A DNA stretch of 57,754 bases from Chloroflexi bacterium UBA6077. Its GTDB lineage: Bacteria; Chloroflexota; UBA6077. The position numbers and the translations under genes are program-made. Shown piece by piece: positions 8,551-16,062 of the stretch. Every line of letters begins with the position of its first letter. Positions within the stretch are counted from its first letter, which is position 1. Under the pieces are notes generated by a model, which saw only the letters and a list, made by a program, of their open reading frames with translations, ran no database searches and was not told where the DNA came from. The stretch covers positions 1-57,754 of the forward strand of contig DIXP01000029.1 in NCBI GenBank assembly GCA_002436065.1, in the 5' to 3' direction.

Positions 8551-8640
8551 GCTGGGAGCGCGGGCCGCTGGCCCGCCCGTCCTTGCGGGCCAGCGGCCCG
8601 CGCTCCCAGCCTCGGGTCGACTCTGGAGTCAACCCGAGGC
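8551..8640. repeat. Two adjacent large inverted repeats
   Basis: Arms 8551-8576 and 8585-8610 form a perfect 26-bp inverted repeat with an 8-nt loop. Immediately beside it, arms 8609-8623 and 8626-8640 pair at 14 of 15 positions. Both lie between the end of amidase 1 and the ABC operon promoter. The second could act as a terminator for the amidase transcript, although it lacks a T-run. The first looks like a dispersed palindromic element of the REP type. Confidence 0.75.
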
Positions 8641-8657
8641 GCCAGCGTGATGGAACG

Positions 8658-9470
8658 TTAGGCCATCCCGTCCCTGGTCTCGTGGAGGTACTTCAGTATC
8701 CCTTCCGCCACCCCCTTGGCCACCAAATCAGGCTGCTGCATGAGAAGTGTACGGTTGGAGCGGTTCGTGAGGAACCCCATTTCCAGAATGATCGCAGGGG
8801 TGTTTGGATCCACCGCATGGGTCAATCGCCGATTATTGAAGGCATAGTACGCCCTCATGTTCTGGGTGATGGTCTGCGGATGGTCCGTCAGCCCCGTCGC
8901 CGCCTGGTACGCTGCCTTCACAGCTTGCACCAGGGCATCGTCCTCCTCTGGGATGCGACTGGCAGTGGCGCGAGCTGCCTTGTAACCGGAAGCCGCGGTG
9001 TTGCCATTGGCGTCGCCATGGAGCGCCACGAAGGCATCGGCCTTGTACCCCTCTGGAACCGTGGCCGGCAGAAGGTCCGCCTGGACGCCGGACTGGCCCA
9101 AGAGCGCGACCACACGTCTAGCAACGACGAGATTTATGTCAACCTCTCTCCAACCCAAACCCGCTGCCCCTGTGGCAGTCCTCAGGCTCGCCAACTCGGA
9201 GGGAAGCTCGTTGGTCTTCCAGTGGCCGGCCTGGATCCCTACGCGGAAGGGGGCTCCGTCGGCTTTGACGAGAGGCGCTGGTGCCGCAGCTTCGGAAGCC
9301 GGATCGAACACGGTCTCCTGGGTAGATACGATCGATACGGACCCGCTCAGAATGCTCGCCGAGAGCGCCGCCATCGCGGCTGCGGCGGCCCCGGCGCGCA
9401 GTACTGTCGAAAGGCAAAGCAGGTTGCCAACCCGAGCGAAAGCTCGACCAAATTCGGATGTCGCAAACAT
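8658..9470 (-). CDS. N-acetylmuramoyl-L-alanine amidase (Amidase_3), copy 1
   Basis: A 270-residue zinc amidase expected to cut the bond between muramic acid and the stem peptide of peptidoglycan outside the membrane. A short N-terminus and a hydrophobic segment (about residues 24-48) act as signal or anchor. Zinc and catalytic residues are visible as His in IQAGHWK, Glu in GWREVDIN, His in FVALHGDAN and the catalytic Glu in ILEMGFLT. The start at 9470 has AGGAGG about 12 nt upstream, a spacing shared by the paralogue at 13523-14512, which also shares the N-terminal FARVGNLL. Transcription is predicted from the four-repeat operator at 9829-9884, giving a leader of about 350 nt. It is divergent from an M15 peptidase gene. 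Confidence 0.93.
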   Translation of the reverse strand: MFATSEFGRAFARVGNLLCLSTVLRAGAAAAAMAALSASILSGSVSIVSTQETVFDPASEAAAPAPLVKADGAPFRVGIQAGHWKTNELPSELASLRTATGAAGLGWREVDINLVVARRVVALLGQSGVQADLLPATVPEGYKADAFVALHGDANGNTAASGYKAARATASRIPEEDDALVQAVKAAYQAATGLTDHPQTITQNMRAYYAFNNRRLTHAVDPNTPAIILEMGFLTNRSNRTLLMQQPDLVAKGVAEGILKYLHETRDGMA

Positions 9471-9828
9471 AAGGGGGGACTGCCTCCTCTTTGGAATATG
9501 CCGCGGCAGGCTCGGGCTAGGACGCCGGCCAGCACAGCGGTAGTGGGTGGCTGCCCTACTCACTCGCCAATAACAGTGGCTTGGAGAGACAGCCTTGCTC
9601 CCAGGGCAGATCGGGGAGCAACACGCCTGTGCGTGAAGCACAGGGCTATTCGTAGTCAGACTCGCTCAGACTCGACAGTCCGAAGAGTCCGGCCGCGTCC
9701 CTTGTGGAAAGGGGCCTTCGGGCGAACCCCAAGGGAGCGGAGGCGTAATTCCGACCTGGGCACAACGACGGACCTCGACGGTCCGGCCACCCTCTCCCGT
9801 CCAGGCTGCGGAAAGAGAGCGTGGAGTC
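9471..9828 (-). other. Long structured 5' leader of amidase 1
   Basis: No convincing gene lies between the predicted transcription start near 9822 and the amidase start at 9470. The stretch holds several hairpins, for example 9626-9632 with 9638-9644 (7 bp perfect) and a nested GC-rich stem at about 9699-9735. I compared it mentally with the c-di-AMP (ydaO) riboswitch, common upstream of cell-wall hydrolases, and did not find the conserved core, so no riboswitch is called. Confidence 0.4.
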
Positions 9829-9884
9829 ACTATAACAGATGGACTATGGAGGAGGCGTGAAGAGCCTGTCAGGATCCCGTTAAG
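9829..9884 (-). promoter_or_regulatory. Four-repeat operator and promoter of amidase 1
   Basis: Minus-strand hexamers are CTTAAC (9879-9884), CCTGAC (9868-9873), CTTCAC (9857-9862) and a weaker CTCCAT (9846-9851), all with 11-bp period. An 11-bp gap and a -10 of TATAGT (9829-9834) follow. The gap length matches the other members of the set only when the fourth, weaker repeat is counted. Confidence 0.75.
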
Positions 9885-10010
9885 GAAACGCTGAGCCTGC
9901 CCTTTTTGGTCTGCGTCTTGCTCGCTCCCAAAGCATAGGGGCAACGACTGGCATTCCGGATCGGAAGCCTATCGATACATCCATCTGTAGACCAGAGGCT
10001 AGCGCTGGCT

Positions 10011-10880
10011 GTGATGAGAAGAACGGTATCGCACTTGGCCATTCTAGCCTTTCTGGTCGCCCTCCTGGTCGGTCGCTCCTGTACGGAAGGCCAGGTCAGC
10101 CGGCCCGAAAAGCTGCCGCTGCCTGGCGTGGCAGAGGAGACGATACAGGACGAGCAACTGCCAACCACCGATGTCCCCAACCCCATCGCCACCACCGCGA
10201 GCACGCCCGCGCCAGCGCCAACACCCTCCCCGATCGAGGCCGTATCGCCCTGCCTACCCACGCCCACCATCGATCAGGCCTACGGTTGCCCACAGACCCT
10301 TTGCCCCAGGTCATTGGCCTACGCCGTTAACGGATGCATCTGTGGCTGTGACGTCTACGATGAGTCGAGGGTCGAGGAGCTGTACTGCTGTCGCAACGGT
10401 TTCTCCGACGAGCCATGTCCCGAGTCGGTCCGGGATGACCTGCTGCGGGAGTCTGTCTTCGGCAGGACCCAATGGGAGATCGAGTCGCAGTTGGTGTGGA
10501 CGGAGCTACAGGGCCAGCCAATTCTGGTCCACCAGCTGGCGGCTCCCGCCTTCGAGCAAGTTGCCCGCGCCATCGAGCACTCCCCCTACCGGATAGTGGA
10601 GCCGGTGGAGAGCTACTTCTTCCGCAACACCGAGGGACACAAGCTGTTGAGCACGCACGGCTACGGCATCGCTGTGGACATCAATCCGAGCACCAACCCC
10701 TCCTGCGGGGTCACACAACCCTGCCGCTGCTACAACGACCTAATCACCGACATGCCCCCCGAGTTCATCCAGGCATTCAAGGAGGCGGGTTTCGCCTGGG
10801 GTGGAGACTGGACGGAGCACCCGGACCCCATGCACTTCGAGTGGGAAGGATGGCTTTCGGCCATCTTTCCCACCTCGTAA
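10011..10880 (+). CDS. Secreted M15-type D,D- or L,D-peptidase with a Cys-rich region
   Basis: A 289-residue exported protein whose C-terminal half resembles the VanY/CwlK-type peptidase M15 family, which cuts peptidoglycan stem peptides. Visible zinc-site motifs are STHGYGIAVDIN (His and Asp ligands) and DPMHFEW (final His). An N-terminal signal segment (AILAFLVALLVG) is followed by a Pro/Thr-rich linker. Residues 80-145 hold nine cysteines, including CICGC and a CC pair, and three more lie beside the catalytic motif, suggesting disulfides in an exported protein. The start is GTG 10011 or ATG 10014, with no strong ribosome site. It is divergent from amidase 1. No operator of the local type is seen in its own orientation. 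The family call is good, but cleavage specificity is unknown. Confidence 0.82.
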   Translation: MMRRTVSHLAILAFLVALLVGRSCTEGQVSRPEKLPLPGVAEETIQDEQLPTTDVPNPIATTASTPAPAPTPSPIEAVSPCLPTPTIDQAYGCPQTLCPRSLAYAVNGCICGCDVYDESRVEELYCCRNGFSDEPCPESVRDDLLRESVFGRTQWEIESQLVWTELQGQPILVHQLAAPAFEQVARAIEHSPYRIVEPVESYFFRNTEGHKLLSTHGYGIAVDINPSTNPSCGVTQPCRCYNDLITDMPPEFIQAFKEAGFAWGGDWTEHPDPMHFEWEGWLSAIFPTS

Positions 10881-10967
10881 TGCTGCGCAATATGAGTGGT
10901 GGCGCATATACAGCGTGAGGTCGTCGGTGCAGACGAAGAATATCTTGAACAGTACCCATGTTGCTCA

Positions 10968-11438
10968 TCACCCCCCACACCCAGCGTGGAGCTTCCCTCG
11001 AGCAATGGCAACAATCCTCAGCCGTCGCCGTCCCGACTGTGTGTCCATCTCGACGGTGTCTCCCAGTTCGTGGCCGAGGACAACCCGCGCCACGTGCGAC
11101 TCGAAGGAGACACGGTTGAGTCGTGGATCGGCCGACAGCGGTCCGGCGATGGTGAATGTCTCTCCTCCCTGCTCGCCAGCAAGGATAAGCTCGCTGCCTA
11201 TAGCCACGACCAACCCGGTGTTGTCCACGACTGTCCCGCTTCGGAGGGCTTGCTTCGCCTGTGAGATCTGCTCCTCCAATGCCTCCAATTCGGTGAAGAG
11301 GACATCCTCGCGCTGCTCAGATCCATCCTCCATCTGGGCCAGGATCTCTTGCTGGACCTGCTCCATCCAGCACAACTCCTCGGCGAGCTCTAGTCTGCCG
11401 TCCCGAGTGAAGAGCATCTGTTGGTGAATAGTCTGCAT
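10968..11438 (-). CDS. GreA/GreB-family transcript cleavage factor-like protein
   Basis: This 156-residue protein has the two-part layout of GreA: an N-terminal antiparallel coiled coil (about residues 12-72) and a C-terminal FKBP-like domain. The latter is recognisable from TFTIAGPLSADPRLNRVSFES and the ending GDTVEMDTQSGRRRLRIVAI. Gre factors enter the secondary channel of RNA polymerase and stimulate cleavage of backtracked RNA. The coiled-coil tip lacks an obvious match to the classical GreA acidic tip, so it may be a divergent paralogue with another polymerase-binding role. The start at 11438 has GGAAGGGGGA about 8 nt upstream. Its own four-repeat operator lies at 11553-11608, placing a transcription factor inside the envelope regulon. 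Confidence 0.82.
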   Translation of the reverse strand: MQTIHQQMLFTRDGRLELAEELCWMEQVQQEILAQMEDGSEQREDVLFTELEALEEQISQAKQALRSGTVVDNTGLVVAIGSELILAGEQGGETFTIAGPLSADPRLNRVSFESHVARVVLGHELGDTVEMDTQSGRRRLRIVAIARGKLHAGCGG

Positions 11439-11552
11439 AATCCGCGTCCCCCTTCCAGGGTTGTTGCTGACCATCCGGGGCTCGACGGCTCTCCCAATCC
11501 AGCCAGCGATTGCCTTCCATACTTGGGACGCTTACGAGTCCCGTGCAACACC

Positions 11553-11608
11553 AGGATAGCGGACGGCCCATCAAGTAACGATGAAGAGCCGGTCAGGATG
11601 CAGTCCAG
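11553..11608 (-). promoter_or_regulatory. Four-repeat operator and promoter of the GreA-like gene
   Basis: Minus-strand hexamers CTGGAC (11603-11608, weaker), CCTGAC (11592-11597), CTTCAT (11581-11586) and CTTGAT (11570-11575) keep the 11-bp period. An 11-bp gap leads to a -10 of TATCCT (11553-11558). The operator begins only a few bases beyond the stop of the upstream protease gene. Confidence 0.76.
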
Positions 11609-11611
11609 ACT

Positions 11612-13180
11612 CTACTCGTCCGGCCAGGCTGCCAGCTTGGCCAGGACACTGACCTGCTCCTTCCCACGCACGACCGAGAAGGTCACCTGGTCGCCCACCT
11701 GCTTGGTGTTCAGGTAGTCCGACAAATCCTCTGCGTCGCCTACTTTCCGGCCATCGATGGCGGTGATGACGTCGCCGCCGGCGGATGGCGATGCTGTCGC
11801 CCCACGTATCTGCGGGATTGCGCCTCGAAGTCCAGCCGAAGCCGCCGGGCTACCCTGGCTCACCTGAGCCACGAGGATGCCCTCCTGCACCGAGAGGCCA
11901 AGTTGACTGGCCAACTCGGAAGTGACCGTTACCGTGGAGACACCCAGCCAGGGGTGCTGGATCTGCTCGCCAGCAACCATCCGGGACAGGTACTGCTTGG
12001 CGGTGTTCACGGGCACGGCGAAACCGATCCCCACGGAAGCTCCAACCGGGCTCTCGATGGCGGTGTTTATGCCAATCACCTCGCCATCCGAGTTCAGGAG
12101 CGGTCCACCCGAGTTGCCGGGGTTGATGGCCGCGTCGGTCTGGACCATGTCGCGGATCGTACGCCCGCTGTCCGCCGGGTAGCTTCTGCCTTTTGCGCTG
12201 ATGACCCCTGTGGTCACGGTGCCGGTGAGGCCGTACGGGTTGCCGATGGCAATGGCCAACTCCCCAACTCGTACCAGGGAGGAATCGCCCAGTTCCGCCA
12301 CCGTCAGCTTCTCGGCCGGCAGGTCCACATCGATCACCGCCAGGTCGTTGCCGGAGTCGGTGCCAAGAACCGTCGCCTGGGCTTTGGTGCCGTCGGCAAG
12401 CGTTACCTCCAACTTGCGTGTGTCCTTCACCACGTGATAGTTGGTCAGGATGCGCCCCTCCTTGTCCACGATGAAGCCGGAGCCCGTCCCCTGCAGGCTA
12501 GAGCCGAGGGCGGTAGTGGCCGTTGTGGTGGTCACATTGACCACCGCGGGGCTCACCCGATCGTACACGCTGCTCACAACGCCGCTCTCGATGAGGTCGG
12601 TGTTGGAGCTATAAGCGGAAGCTATGGCGGCAGGAGCGGCCGGAGAGGCCCGCCGCGAAAGCTCCCCGTAACCTGCGAGCAGGCCGGCCGCGAGCAGTGC
12701 TGTCATCGATAGCATCAGTAGATTGCGTACAAGTGCCTTCATTCCTTTGTCCCTCTTGTCCATGGCCTGGCCCACATCGACGTCGGTTGGTTCCGACGGG
12801 AGAGTGAACTCAATGCCAACTCGTCTTAAGACCGCCTCTGTGCGCAGAGACAACTCAACCATGCTGAAGGGCCTTGCCAGGCAGTCATCGGCCCCGTGGT
12901 CCAGAACCCATATCGCCAGCTCGGGGTCTGGTTCCGGTAGCAGGGCGATCAATGGAGGTGCCCGCTTCAAACTCATCTGAGCAAACAGCTCCACCAGATC
13001 GTCATCCTCCGAGTCCAACTCCAGGATGAAAAGAGCCGCACGCTCCAGTTCGGCCATAGCTAGTGAGGCCTTCGGTACGTGCCTCACCGCAAGACCCTGC
13101 TGACTCCACTGGCTCCCCAGTGCGGAGGCCAGGCCCTGACTGTTCGATATGACGAGCAGTCCCCGCTCTTCCCCGTCCAT
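11612..13180 (-). CDS. Receiver-like domain fused to a membrane-anchored HtrA/DegP serine protease
   Basis: A 522-residue fusion. Residues 1-122 look like a response-regulator receiver but are degenerate. The acidic pocket is replaced (VISNSQ), Glu54 sits near the phospho-Asp position (FILELD), and the conserved Lys is Arg103 (ARPFSMVEL). A membrane helix spans about 152-172. The trypsin-like protease follows, with His249 (TNYHVV), Asp279 (GNDLAVI) and Ser357 (GNSGGP), then one PDZ domain. The chosen ATG has GGAGG with 6-nt spacing. An internal ATG at 12742 (residue 147) also has GAGG about 9 nt upstream and would give a conventional HtrA like that at 25623-26774, so two products are possible. 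The receiver would be cytoplasmic and the protease extracytoplasmic. It has its own four-repeat operator at 13298-13353. Confidence 0.92.
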   Translation of the reverse strand: MDGEERGLLVISNSQGLASALGSQWSQQGLAVRHVPKASLAMAELERAALFILELDSEDDDLVELFAQMSLKRAPPLIALLPEPDPELAIWVLDHGADDCLARPFSMVELSLRTEAVLRRVGIEFTLPSEPTDVDVGQAMDKRDKGMKALVRNLLMLSMTALLAAGLLAGYGELSRRASPAAPAAIASAYSSNTDLIESGVVSSVYDRVSPAVVNVTTTTATTALGSSLQGTGSGFIVDKEGRILTNYHVVKDTRKLEVTLADGTKAQATVLGTDSGNDLAVIDVDLPAEKLTVAELGDSSLVRVGELAIAIGNPYGLTGTVTTGVISAKGRSYPADSGRTIRDMVQTDAAINPGNSGGPLLNSDGEVIGINTAIESPVGASVGIGFAVPVNTAKQYLSRMVAGEQIQHPWLGVSTVTVTSELASQLGLSVQEGILVAQVSQGSPAASAGLRGAIPQIRGATASPSAGGDVITAIDGRKVGDAEDLSDYLNTKQVGDQVTFSVVRGKEQVSVLAKLAAWPDE

Positions 13181-13297
13181 ACCTCACCTCCCCGATATCA
13201 CCCCGACGGTGAAGGAGACCTATCGCTTTGGCGGGATCGTCACGTCTCATGTGCGACACCTGCTGTCCTGTTCGGGGTCCCCACTCCTCTAGATAGA

Positions 13298-13353
13298 AGG
13301 GTACCAGGCAGGTCATAAAGAACCTGTTAAGTCACTGTGAGAAAGACATGAGG
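13298..13353 (-). promoter_or_regulatory. Four-repeat operator and promoter of the receiver-HtrA gene
   Basis: Minus-strand hexamers CCTCAT (13348-13353), TCTCAC (13337-13342), CTTAAC (13326-13331) and CTTTAT (13315-13320) have exact 11-bp period. An 11-bp gap and a -10 of TACCCT (13298-13303) follow. The leader is about 110 nt. Confidence 0.77.
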
Positions 13354-13454
13354 ATCCGCGTATTCGAGATCGCGGACCTGGAGCTGTGCGAGATCCCAGG
13401 TTGCGGAGGCAGGTCGGAAGGAGCAGACATGGGCGGCAAGGCAAACAGCGGCAC

Positions 13455-13502
13455 AAAAAACGGCCCAGGGAGCGCGACTCGTCTTCGCGTGCCCCTGGGC
13501 CG
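13455..13502 (-). terminator. Intrinsic terminator of amidase 2
   Basis: On the minus strand, 10-bp perfect GC-rich arms (13493-13502 and 13461-13470) are followed directly by six T (13455-13460). The hairpin begins about 20 nt after the amidase 2 stop and insulates it from the operator of the next gene. Confidence 0.88.
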
Positions 13503-13522
13503 GGAAAGTGAAGCGTTTTCGG

Positions 13523-14512
13523 TTAGGCCGCGACAGCCCCGGACTCGCCGAGGTAGTCCAGAATACCAGCCGCGATCCCCTCTGCCACCTTGTCGGGCTG
13601 CTGCGTCAGCAGATCACGATCGGATTTGGTGGTCAAGAACCCCAGCTCCAGGATCACTGAGGGCGTCTGATCGCCAACAGCATGATCAAGCTTCTTGTTG
13701 AAGGCGTAGTACTGCGTCATGTTCTGGGTAATGGTCCCAGGGTGCTTCTTGAGCCCCGTTGCCGCCTGATACTCACTCTCTATAGTGCGCACAAGGGCAT
13801 CGTCCTTCTCAGGAATGCGGCTCGAAGTGGCTCGCGCCGCCTTATAGCCGGAAACCGATGTGCTCCCATTGGCGTCGCCATGTATCGACACGAATGCGTC
13901 GGCCTCGTACTGAACCGGCACGGTAGCCGGGAGCAGTTCCGCCCTAACGCCAGACTTGTCCAGGATCGCGACGACCCGGCGAGCGATGTCCAGATTGACA
14001 TCCACCTCTCGCCAGCCGGAGCCCGCGGCCCCTGTCGAGCTTCTAAGCTTCGCCAGCTCGGCCGGGTACTCGTTGGTCTTCCAGTGGCCCGCCTGGATGC
14101 CCACCTTGGGGGCATCGGCGGGAAGCTCAGCGCCCGGCGCCGAAGCCGCTCCATCAGCCATCTCGGATGACAGGGCAACCGCGGATTCCGGGGTGGAGGC
14201 GGCAGGTTGAGACCCGTTCGCGACGCCCGCCCAGACCGCTGCCAACAGCAGCACTCCCAGGGCGGCTCCGACTCCCACCTGCATTGGCGCGGTTCTCGAT
14301 AGCTCTCGCAGGTCGAGACGGCCAATGGCCACCATTAGCCTACGCGCTGAACGGCTCAGTTCCGCCACCCAGGGCCGCGAACCAAAGTCAGCCCATCTCT
14401 TCTGAAGCAGCGTGAGTTGGTTCGTGGAATAGGCCGCCAAGAGGGCTGCCCACAGGGAGAGCAGGTTGCCAACACGAGCGAAGGCTCGATCGATTCCAGA
14501 CTTACTATGCAT
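13523..14512 (-). CDS. N-acetylmuramoyl-L-alanine amidase (Amidase_3), copy 2
   Basis: A 329-residue paralogue of the amidase at 8658-9470. The catalytic domain keeps His in IQAGHWK, Glu in GWREVDVN, His in FVSIHGDAN and Glu in ILELGFLT. The N-terminus shares FARVGNLL with copy 1 but then carries about 75 extra residues rich in Arg and Leu. A membrane anchor (GAALGVLLLAAVWAGVA) and a Ser/Ala/Pro linker follow. The start at 14512 has GAGGAG 12 nt upstream, as in copy 1. Unlike nearly every other minus-strand unit in this cluster, I find no 11-bp repeat operator upstream, so the two amidases appear to be differently controlled. An intrinsic terminator follows. Confidence 0.93.
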   Translation of the reverse strand: MHSKSGIDRAFARVGNLLSLWAALLAAYSTNQLTLLQKRWADFGSRPWVAELSRSARRLMVAIGRLDLRELSRTAPMQVGVGAALGVLLLAAVWAGVANGSQPAASTPESAVALSSEMADGAASAPGAELPADAPKVGIQAGHWKTNEYPAELAKLRSSTGAAGSGWREVDVNLDIARRVVAILDKSGVRAELLPATVPVQYEADAFVSIHGDANGSTSVSGYKAARATSSRIPEKDDALVRTIESEYQAATGLKKHPGTITQNMTQYYAFNKKLDHAVGDQTPSVILELGFLTTKSDRDLLTQQPDKVAEGIAAGILDYLGESGAVAA

Positions 14513-14699
14513 GTACTAGGATGTCTCCTCATTGGAAGGTGTCGCACTCGATGCACCACAGTTCAGACCATCACCGCCTACAAGACAGGCAAGCTGACTC
14601 AGTCTGAATGCCCCATCCGCTCGACTGTACCCATCATGGGGAGAAGTCGGCGGGGGGGCTCCGCGGCATCGAATGCGCAGATCCGCTTTGGATCCTATA

Positions 14700-14755
14700 G
14701 CGGGTCTCTGAGAACCCGCGAGCCTCCTTCCACTGTCATCACGGAAGGAGGCTCG
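14700..14755. repeat. Two adjacent hairpins upstream of amidase 2
   Basis: Arms 14719-14731 and 14743-14755 form a perfect 13-bp stem with an 11-nt loop. Arms 14700-14705 and 14714-14719 form a 6-bp stem beside it. They lie in the 353-nt gap between amidase 2 and the secreted protein gene at 14866. A TATAGG on the minus strand at 14694-14699 could be a -10, but no matching -35 or operator is seen. Confidence 0.55.
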
Positions 14756-14820
14756 ACAGATATTTTACCATCAGACGCGCCCGAGCGCAAATATGTAGGG
14801 CGACCATTGTAACTAAACCC

Positions 14821-14854
14821 CGACCTGGGGCGCGGCGTTGCCACACCCCAGGTC
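14821..14854 (-). terminator. Hairpin terminator of the secreted protein gene
   Basis: Arms 14821-14830 and 14845-14854 are perfect 10-nt reverse complements. They lie just downstream of the gene ending at 14866 on the minus strand. The sequence after the hairpin has only a short T-rich stretch, so efficiency is uncertain. Confidence 0.6.
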
Positions 14855-14865
14855 GCTAGAGGCTG

Positions 14866-15591
14866 TCAGTTGCGACCTTGGCCAAAACCAGCTCCGGCCC
14901 CCCGATCACCACCCGAGGCGGGTTGCCCTCCCTGCTTGCCATCCGACGGCGGTTCGCCGCCGCTCCCACCGCCCGCCGCGGGTCCGCCGCGACCAAGGAA
15001 GCTGTCCAGGTCGGCATTCTTAACCCGTTCGAGCATCTGGTCCGCCTGCTCCTGGGTCATCTTGCCATCCGCAACAGCCTGGTCAAGCTGCGCATCGACG
15101 GCGGCAACGATGGCATCTTTCACAGCCTGCTCCTTGCCCTGCGCCAGTTCAGCCAAGCTCTTTCCAGACTTGATCTGGCTGGCCAATTCATCCGTGCTTA
15201 TCCCCAATGCCCCGGCGATGGCCTCGTTGATCCCGCTTCCACCCATGAACATCAGCCCACCGTCGCCGCGATCGTCGTCTCCCCCCATGCCTCCAAAGCC
15301 GGCAAAGAAGCTCCCGCCCCGCGCCTTGATCTTCTCGGCCTGCTCCGAACTAAGTTTGCCGTCGCTGACCTGCTGGTCGATCGTCTCATTCGTCGCCTGC
15401 GTGATCGCACTGTTCAGAGTGTCGCGGGTTGTCCCAAGAGCACTGGCCAGGTGATCCATGAAGTACTCCTGGTAAGTGGTATCCCCCTGCCGGTTCGGTG
15501 CAGACGTCTGCGCAAAGACAGAACCGCTCGCAAAGAGCGCGACCATTGCTCCAACCACTCCCAAGATGCCAAGCCGCTTTCGCAATCCCAT
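14866..15591 (-). CDS. Secreted helical repeat protein, paralogue 1 (DUF2680-like)
   Basis: A 241-residue exported protein of unknown function. A clear signal peptide ends near FAQTSA. The mature part holds two copies of a helical unit: VSDGKLSSEQAEKIKAR (about residues 80-96) and VADGKMTQEQADQMLERV (about 172-190). Between them are a Gly-rich loop and the conserved GINEAIAGALGISTDEL block. The tail is Gly/Pro-rich. The (K/D)DGK(L/M)T.EQAD motif resembles DUF2680-type secreted proteins, a tentative match. Paralogues lie at 20274-20969 and 26867-27577 and a fragment at 15768-16062. The start at 15591 has GGAGG 9 nt upstream. Transcription is predicted from the operator at 15683-15738. Confidence 0.85.
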   Translation of the reverse strand: MGLRKRLGILGVVGAMVALFASGSVFAQTSAPNRQGDTTYQEYFMDHLASALGTTRDTLNSAITQATNETIDQQVSDGKLSSEQAEKIKARGGSFFAGFGGMGGDDDRGDGGLMFMGGSGINEAIAGALGISTDELASQIKSGKSLAELAQGKEQAVKDAIVAAVDAQLDQAVADGKMTQEQADQMLERVKNADLDSFLGRGGPAAGGGSGGEPPSDGKQGGQPASGGDRGAGAGFGQGRN

Positions 15592-15682
15592 TGTTGACTA
15601 CCTCCATACTCTCCAAATCGTCGGCTGCCGCTTCAAGGCTGCCCCGTTTCTGCCGTGCAGGGCTCCGGAACCCCGCAGCAAC

Positions 15683-15738
15683 AAACTACCACTAGGGTGT
15701 TGAAGAAGTGATGAAGCGACCATTAGGTTGCTGTTAAG
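15683..15738 (-). promoter_or_regulatory. Four-repeat operator and promoter of secreted paralogue 1
   Basis: Minus-strand hexamers CTTAAC (15733-15738), CCTAAT (15722-15727), CTTCAT (15711-15716) and CTTCAA (15700-15705) have 11-bp period. An 11-bp gap and a -10 of TAGTTT (15683-15688) follow. Confidence 0.78.
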
Positions 15739-15767
15739 GCTCCCTCGTCTTCTACTCGCCTCGAATT

Positions 15768-16062
15768 TCACTTGACGGTGGACCGCAGTGTGACGAATGG
15801 AGAAGCCGGATGCGTTCTGGTACGCATCCGGCTTAAGAGGGGGGTGAATGGGGCGGATGCTGGAGTGGATGCTAGACTTGCGCTCCCGATGCCCCTCAAA
15901 GAGGATGAGAGCCACCACCCTCCCCGTATATTCGATAGTATTGAATCGGCGGTGGACTGGTCGATCTTGCCGTCCTTGACTGCCCGGTCGAGGCGAGTCT
16001 TCACCGTGGCGGCGGCGTTATTCAGCTCCTGCTCGGAGATGCCTTTCTCCTCAGCTAGGTGA
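15768..16062 (-). pseudogene. Remnant of a fourth secreted paralogue
   Basis: In the minus frame a stretch reading LAEEKGISEQELNN and then VKTRLDRAVKDGKIDQSTAD matches the C-terminal helical unit of the three secreted paralogues. It then runs into unrelated sequence and stops at 15768. No signal peptide, ATG or ribosome site is present, and its 5' part overlaps the end of the lipoprotein gene. The GTG at 16004 could start a 78-residue peptide but has no ribosome site. I read it as a decayed or recombined fragment. Confidence 0.6.

Noticed and set aside
9600..9800. Possible c-di-AMP (ydaO/yuaA) riboswitch upstream of amidase 1
   Set aside because: A GGGGTT-containing stem looked suggestive, but the conserved core elements after it are absent by eye, so I call only a structured leader.
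8466..9860. Long plus-strand open frame of 464 codons across amidase 1 and its leader
   Set aside because: It runs antisense to a clear amidase gene, has no family similarity and biased composition. It is a by-product of high GC.
14513..14865. Four-repeat operator upstream of amidase 2
   Set aside because: I looked for CYTNAY hexamers at 11-bp spacing on the minus strand across the gap and found none in a run of more than one.
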